From: Streptomyces sp. CB01249 | GTDB lineage: Bacteria > Actinomycetota > Actinomycetes > Streptomycetales > Streptomycetaceae | NCBI RefSeq assembly: GCF_001905735.1 | Contig: NZ_LISW01000002.1 | Location: 635,125 to 699,124 of the forward strand | Length of the DNA: 64,000 nt | Reading direction: 5' to 3' | Shown: piece after piece, positions 60,591 to 64,000 of the stretch | Numbering within the stretch: the stretch's first letter is position 1 | Layout of the letters: every line of letters begins with the position of its first letter | Translations under genes and position numbers: made by a program | The notes under the pieces: generated by a model | The model's input: the letters and a program-made list of their open reading frames with translations, nothing else | What the model was told of the DNA's origin: nothing | Database searches by the model: none

Positions 60591-60983
60591 ATGATGCTCT
60601 TCGCCTCGTGCACGACAAGATTCGCCCACGGTCTGGTTGTTGCTGCCGCGCCTGAGAGTGTGGACAACCATGCAGGCTGGGACGCGGCTGCTGATGTAGT
60701 GCACGGTGGTCCGGACTCCTTGTTCATCGCGGTGCAGCAAGCCGCCAGTGGTCCGGTGTCAGTCCAATGTGTGCAGGGTCCTTACCAGCCGAGTGGAAAG
60801 GTCCTTGTGTACTCAGGGAATCTGACTCTCCCCAAGGCGTCCCTCGAAATTTCGGATCCGAATGAATCGGTGAGACTGCTGATTCCCGTTCCGAATGTAG
60901 ATAGTCGGGTCGACATCTACGGAGACGGAACCGATGAGCCTGATGAGGTAATCATCGTTCTGACGGGCGATGAGTCGTGGTGA
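60591..60983 (+). CDS. Putative immunity protein to the RHS toxin
   Basis: 130 residues, not a known family to me. Composition and position fit an immunity protein: it starts 15 bp after the toxin stop on the same strand, is acidic, has no signal peptide, and has an alternating beta-strand pattern (VRLLIPVPNVDSRVDIYGDG, then EPDEVIIVLTGDESW). The N-terminus MMLFASCTTRFAHGLVVAAAP is mildly hydrophobic but not a signal. ATG 60591 has AGGTGG 5 nt upstream; GTG 60582 is possible. Base composition is less GC-rich than core genes, as common for toxin-immunity modules. Function is inferred from position only. Confidence 0.6.
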   Translation: MMLFASCTTRFAHGLVVAAAPESVDNHAGWDAAADVVHGGPDSLFIAVQQAASGPVSVQCVQGPYQPSGKVLVYSGNLTLPKASLEISDPNESVRLLIPVPNVDSRVDIYGDGTDEPDEVIIVLTGDESW

Positions 60984-61100
60984 TCCACAGCCTCTGACGG
61001 AGGGGATCTGTCCGGCAAGTCGGACGGCACGATAAGTTCTCATCTCTGTGTGACGCCTTTCGTCTTGGCATAGCGGTGAATCGACCCCTCTCGGAGCGTA

Positions 61101-61136
61101 AGAAGCCCCGCCGGATTTCGTTCCGGCGGGGCTTCT
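61101..61136 (+). terminator. Hairpin terminator after the immunity gene
   Basis: A 15-bp perfect stem (AGAAGCCCCGCCGGA with its complement) closes a 6-nt loop. It lies between the toxin-immunity genes and the converging integrase remnant and may serve both. Confidence 0.65.
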
Positions 61137-61167
61137 TGGGCGTCTGACGGCAACGGTGACGGCAACG

Positions 61168-61545
61168 TCAGCGGACGACGGCTGCTGCGGGCGGGTCGTC
61201 AGGGTCGTCGTCCTGGGCAGCGAGGGCGTTGCCGAGGGTGTCGATGGCTTGGCGTTGGAGGCGGAGTCGGACGTGGGCGTAGACGCCAGCGGTGACGCCG
61301 ATGTGGGCGTGGCCGAGGAGTTCCTTGATGACGACGAGTTCGACGCCCTGTTCCAGGAGCAGCGCGGCGGTCGAGTGGCGGAGACAGTGAAGCGGATGCG
61401 GCGGAGGCCGACCTTGCGGAGGAGCGTGGTGAAGGCGCGGGTGAGGTTGGTCCGGTCGACCGATCTGCCCTGCGCGGTGGTGAACACGTGCCCGCTGTGC
61501 TGCCGGTCGGCCGATTCGCCAGGCGGTGCGTTCGGACCTGACACG
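61168..61545 (-). pseudogene. Tyrosine integrase remnant, frameshifted
   Basis: The C-terminal part of a phage-type tyrosine recombinase on the minus strand. One frame reads HSGHVFTTAQGRSVDRTNLTRAFTTLLRKVGLRRIRF; after a missing base near 61390 the next frame continues HCLRHSTAALLLEQGVELVVIKELLGHAHIGVTAGVYAHVRLR (given in parts), with the LRHS and LLGHA motifs and the final Tyr in GVYAHV. The catalytic domain is split by the frameshift and its N-terminal two-thirds are absent. The break near 61545 is against the PIN fragment. It marks a decayed integrative element. Confidence 0.8.
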
Positions 61546-61714
61546 TATGGGTGAGCTAGTCCTCCAGTACGCCGACTTCCAGCTCGGCGGGGTCGACGCC
61601 TCGGTCATCGCGGTGGCCGAGCGCTTCGGCGTGGACCGGGTGGTCACCCTCGACCGGCGGCACTTCAGCGTCGTCAAGCCCGCCCACGTCCCTGCGCTGA
61701 CACTCCTGCCGTAG
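61538..61714 (+). pseudogene. PIN-domain (VapC-like) toxin, C-terminal fragment
   Basis: Residues matching the C-terminal half of a PIN ribonuclease: DLTRMGELVLQYADFQLGGVDASVIAVAERFGVDRVVTLDRRHFSVVKPAHVPALTLLP (in parts), with the last acidic residues of the active site in VDAS and LDRRHF. The N-terminal half carrying the first catalytic Asp is missing, and no antitoxin is adjacent. The truncation coincides with the end of the integrase remnant. Confidence 0.75.
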
Positions 61715-61737
61715 CACGACCAGTGGATTCCTGGCTG

Positions 61738-61905
61738 GCCGTGCTCGGCGATCTGTGCGCTGGAGATGGGCCGCAGTTCTTGGACGGCGCCGCTGGATTC
61801 GCTGCGTCTAGCACCTGACGATGACGCCGCCACTGTCACCGCTCGGCATATGTGCGAGGTCGTCGAGCGGATGGTCACGGCCGGACAGTGCGACGCACCG
61901 TCCCG
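61738..61905 (+). mobile_element. Transposase remnant (IS701/IS4-like)
   Basis: A short open stretch translates to ALEMGRSSWTAPLDSLRLAP, then DDDAATVTARHMCEVVERMVTAGQ, which resembles the internal segment of Streptomyces IS701-type transposases. No start, DDE triad or inverted repeats are visible. Frame ends are broken on both sides. Confidence 0.6.
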
Positions 61906-61993
61906 TCGCGCGAGTCCGGCGTGAGGGGCTGGCACCCCGCCATGAAGGGCCCATCCTTCTTTGGTCGGCCCTCTTTCGTACCGCGCCCCCGTC

Positions 61994-63004
61994 TCACCCT
62001 GCATCCGCCTCCAGACGGTCCGGGAAGCCGAACAGCGGGAACCAGCGGTCCGCGTCCAGGAAGCAGTGCAGGCCCGTGATCGTGCCGTCCTTGATGTCGA
62101 TGACCTGGACCGCCCAGGGGAGGAAGCCCGGGCCCGCCGGGTCGGGTTTGTAGTGGGCGAAGGCCGGGGTGCCGTTGGCGGTGGTCGCGAGGAGGCGGGA
62201 GCCGGCGCAGCCCGCGCCCAGGGACGTCATGAAGCCGGTGATGTCGTCGTGGCCCCGGAGCCACAGGTCGAACGGCGGCATCGTCATCACCGCGTCCTCG
62301 TGGAGGAGGGCGGTCAGGGCCTTCATGTCGTAGCCCTCGAAGGCCGCCACGTACCGTTCGAGCAGGGCGCTCTGCTCCGCGTCCAGCGGGTCCGCCGCGT
62401 CGGCCGCCACGGACTCGTGGTCGGTCAGGGTCGCCCGGGCCCGCTGGAGGGCGCTGTTGACCGATGCGACCGAGGTGCCCAGCAGCTCCGCGACCTCCGC
62501 GGCCTTCCACGCCAGCACCTCGCGCAGGATGAGCACCGCGCGCTGCTTCGGCGGCAGGTGCTGGAGCGCCGCGACGAACGCGAGGCGCACCGACTCGCGC
62601 GCCACCGCCGCCTCCGCCGGGTCGTCGGTCGTCGGGATGATCCGGCCGTCCGGCATCGGCTCCAGCCAGGTGTTCTCCGGCAGCGGGTTCAGCGCGGCCT
62701 GGGCGAGCGGCGTCGGCCCGGTCAGATCGACCGGGCGGGCCCGCCGCTTGCCCGCGCTCAGCATGTCGAGGCAGACGTTGGTCGCGATGCGGTACAGCCA
62801 GGACCGCAGCGAGGACCGGCCCTCGAACTTGTCGAAGCTGCGCCAGGCCCGTACCAGCGTGTCCTGGACCGCGTCCTCCGCCTCGAACGCCGAGCCGAGC
62901 ATCCGGTAGCAGTAGCCGGTCAGCTCGACCCGGTGCCCTTCCAGGCGGCTGTTGATGTCGCCGGGCGCGCCGGGCCCCGCTGCCGCCGCTGTCCGTTCAC
63001 TCAT
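61994..63004 (-). CDS. ECF sigma factor with SnoaL-like C-terminal domain
   Basis: 336 residues. Region 2 covers about 20-90 (HRVELTGYCYRMLGSAFEAEDAVQDTLVRAWRSFDKFEGRSSLRSWLYRIATNVCLDML in parts), region 4 covers about 140-195 (LPPKQRAVLILREVLAWKAAEVAELLGTSVASVNSALQRARATL), and a SnoaL/NTF2-like domain follows to the end. This build matches the SigG/SigJ-type ECF groups, in which the C-terminal domain, rather than a separate anti-sigma factor, controls activity. ATG 63004 has GGTGGAT ahead. No regulator is adjacent; target genes unknown. It is the first intact core gene right of the island. Confidence 0.88.
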   Translation of the reverse strand: MSERTAAAAGPGAPGDINSRLEGHRVELTGYCYRMLGSAFEAEDAVQDTLVRAWRSFDKFEGRSSLRSWLYRIATNVCLDMLSAGKRRARPVDLTGPTPLAQAALNPLPENTWLEPMPDGRIIPTTDDPAEAAVARESVRLAFVAALQHLPPKQRAVLILREVLAWKAAEVAELLGTSVASVNSALQRARATLTDHESVAADAADPLDAEQSALLERYVAAFEGYDMKALTALLHEDAVMTMPPFDLWLRGHDDITGFMTSLGAGCAGSRLLATTANGTPAFAHYKPDPAGPGFLPWAVQVIDIKDGTITGLHCFLDADRWFPLFGFPDRLEADAG

Positions 63005-63102
63005 CGCCGATCCACCCTGTCGTGCCGTGCGACCGCTCGCTTCGTCCAGTACTTCGGAAGCTACAGCGGGGCACTGACAACGGGGCGGGCGAGCGGCAGC
63101 CG

Positions 63103-63831
63103 TCAGGTCCCCGGCTTGCGGCCGTACACGTAGACGTCGTCGCCGTTCTTCAACAAATTCCAGTATGACTTCGCGTCCGCGGTGCGCATGTTGACGCAGC
63201 CGTGCGACCCCGGCGGGTTCCACATCTTCACGCCGACCGCGTGGAACGCCTGGCCGCCGTCGAAGAACTGCGAGTACGGCATGGCCACGTGGTAGAGGGA
63301 CGACACGTGGTTCTTGTGGCGCCAGTAGATCTTCTTGGCGCCCGTCCGCGTCTCGTACTTGTCCCGCCCCGTCCGCACCGGCACCGGCCCGAACTTCAGC
63401 TTCTTGCCGTCCTGGATCCAGCTGATCTGCCGCGTCAGGTCGACGCAGGCGATGCGCCCCTTGTTGGTCGGGCACTTCCCGGCCTTGTTCGGGTTCTTGC
63501 CGGCCGCCTTCTGCGCGGTGAGCGTCTGCATCGTGCGCCAGGTGACCGGTCCTGCGTAGCCGATGGTCGGGGTGACCCCGTAGGTGCTCTGGAACGACCG
63601 GATCTTCTTGCAGTCGGCCGCCGACTGCTTCCCGTCCACCTTCAGGTGCAGGTACTTCTCGACCTGCTTCTGGTTCGGGCCCGTGGACGTCGTGCAGGAC
63701 GCCGCCTGCGCGGCGGTGCCCGTACCGAGGACGAACGCCGGTATCGCGGTCAGACCGGCGACGGACAGGACGAGCCCTCGCCTCATGCCCGTAATGCCCC
63801 GTATGTCACGCATGTTCTTCCTGACTCCCAT
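63103..63831 (-). CDS. L,D-transpeptidase (YkuD) with peptidoglycan-binding-like domain, secreted
   Basis: About 242 residues. The signal peptide spans residues 1-45 (MRRGLVLSVAGLTAIPAFVLGTGTAAQA), and unlike the paralogue at 25756 there is no lipobox. A small N-terminal domain with four Cys (SCTTSTG, ADCKKI) resembles a peptidoglycan-binding unit. The catalytic part has AMPYSQFFDGGQAFHAVG and PPGSHGCVNMRTAD with the active Cys. It forms 3-3 crosslinks or attaches proteins to peptidoglycan. ATG 63831 has GGGGAG nearby; ATG 63813 (AGGA) is equally possible. The long upstream gap suggests its own promoter. Confidence 0.88.
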   Translation of the reverse strand: MGVRKNMRDIRGITGMRRGLVLSVAGLTAIPAFVLGTGTAAQAASCTTSTGPNQKQVEKYLHLKVDGKQSAADCKKIRSFQSTYGVTPTIGYAGPVTWRTMQTLTAQKAAGKNPNKAGKCPTNKGRIACVDLTRQISWIQDGKKLKFGPVPVRTGRDKYETRTGAKKIYWRHKNHVSSLYHVAMPYSQFFDGGQAFHAVGVKMWNPPGSHGCVNMRTADAKSYWNLLKNGDDVYVYGRKPGT

Positions 63832-63916
63832 GTACGCCAACTCCCCTTCGCGCGCACTGCGGTGATTCCGCCTGCTAGATGCGCGAAGGGGAGCGACTGG
63901 TTGTGCGCCGAATGTC

Positions 63917-64000
63917 TCAGTTCTGTACGGGCACCGCGGCGGCGGGCCGCAGCCGTTCGGCGCGGGCGGCCCGCGTCCCGTACAGCGTGATGGATACGAC
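63917..64000 (-). CDS. Unidentified gene, 3' end only
   Basis: The minus-strand frame entering from the right reads through about 27 codons to a TGA at 63917-63919, ending in AVPVQN. It has typical high-GC codon use. Too little is present to identify the product. Confidence 0.4.
   Translation of the reverse strand, partial: VVSITLYGTRAARAERLRPAAAVPVQN

Noticed and set aside
60572..60652. A 26-codon frame starting in the ATGA overlap with the RHS stop
   Set aside because: It ends after a short Cys-rich stretch, and the longer frame from 60591 has its own ribosome-binding site and beta-strand pattern.

Overview
The window is high-GC actinobacterial chromosome and almost certainly Streptomyces. 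GC-rich third codon positions, GTG and TTG starts, sdhCDAB, leaderless transcripts, and the order trpS - DD-carboxypeptidase - SCO4848-type membrane protein - metallophosphoesterase - sdh - hexosaminidase - nonulosonate locus - BMP/ABC nucleoside transporter - cdd - deoA all match my recollection of the S. coelicolor SCO484x-SCO489x region. No database was searched.

Layout. 1-931: 5' part of ornithine aminotransferase. 1111-5000: TrpRS, a 2H phosphoesterase and a DprE2/DprE1-like pair. 5135-10803: YihY/BrkB protein, DD-carboxypeptidase, SCO4848-type protein, metallophosphoesterase and a family-5 solute-binding protein. 10829-14890: TetR regulator, divergent MFS/MarR pair and two hypotheticals. 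15044-18464: succinate dehydrogenase. 18708-28230: mixed housekeeping genes (UraD-like, GH20, DUF4328, NUDIX, ECF sigma with membrane partner, L,D-transpeptidase, Uma2, LysE). 28258-38915: a cell-wall nonulosonate glycopolymer locus. 39100: M20 amidohydrolase. 40488-47561: nucleoside uptake and salvage (BMP lipoprotein, ATPase, two permeases, cytidine deaminase, thymidine phosphorylase) with three related operator-like sites. 47606: small STAS-like protein. 48433-61905: accessory island with FG-GAP and LamG secreted proteins, a 2271-residue RHS/HINT polymorphic toxin, a putative immunity gene, and scars of an integrase, a PIN toxin and a transposase. 61994-63831: ECF sigma with SnoaL-like tail and a second L,D-transpeptidase. 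63917-64000: end of an unidentified gene.

The genes group into four themes. The first is envelope work: DD- and L,D-peptidases, DprE1/E2 and the sialic-acid-like polymer locus. In that locus a NeuB-like synthase and a NeuA-HAD fusion could make CMP-Kdn without any NeuC epimerase, and four candidate transferases could polymerise it. The second is nucleoside scavenging under an apparently shared repressor. The third is respiratory succinate oxidation. The fourth is contact-dependent antagonism from the RHS island. At least nine genes share a TANNNT hexamer exactly 7 nt before the start codon and lack a Shine-Dalgarno sequence, which marks them as leaderless and settles several start codons.
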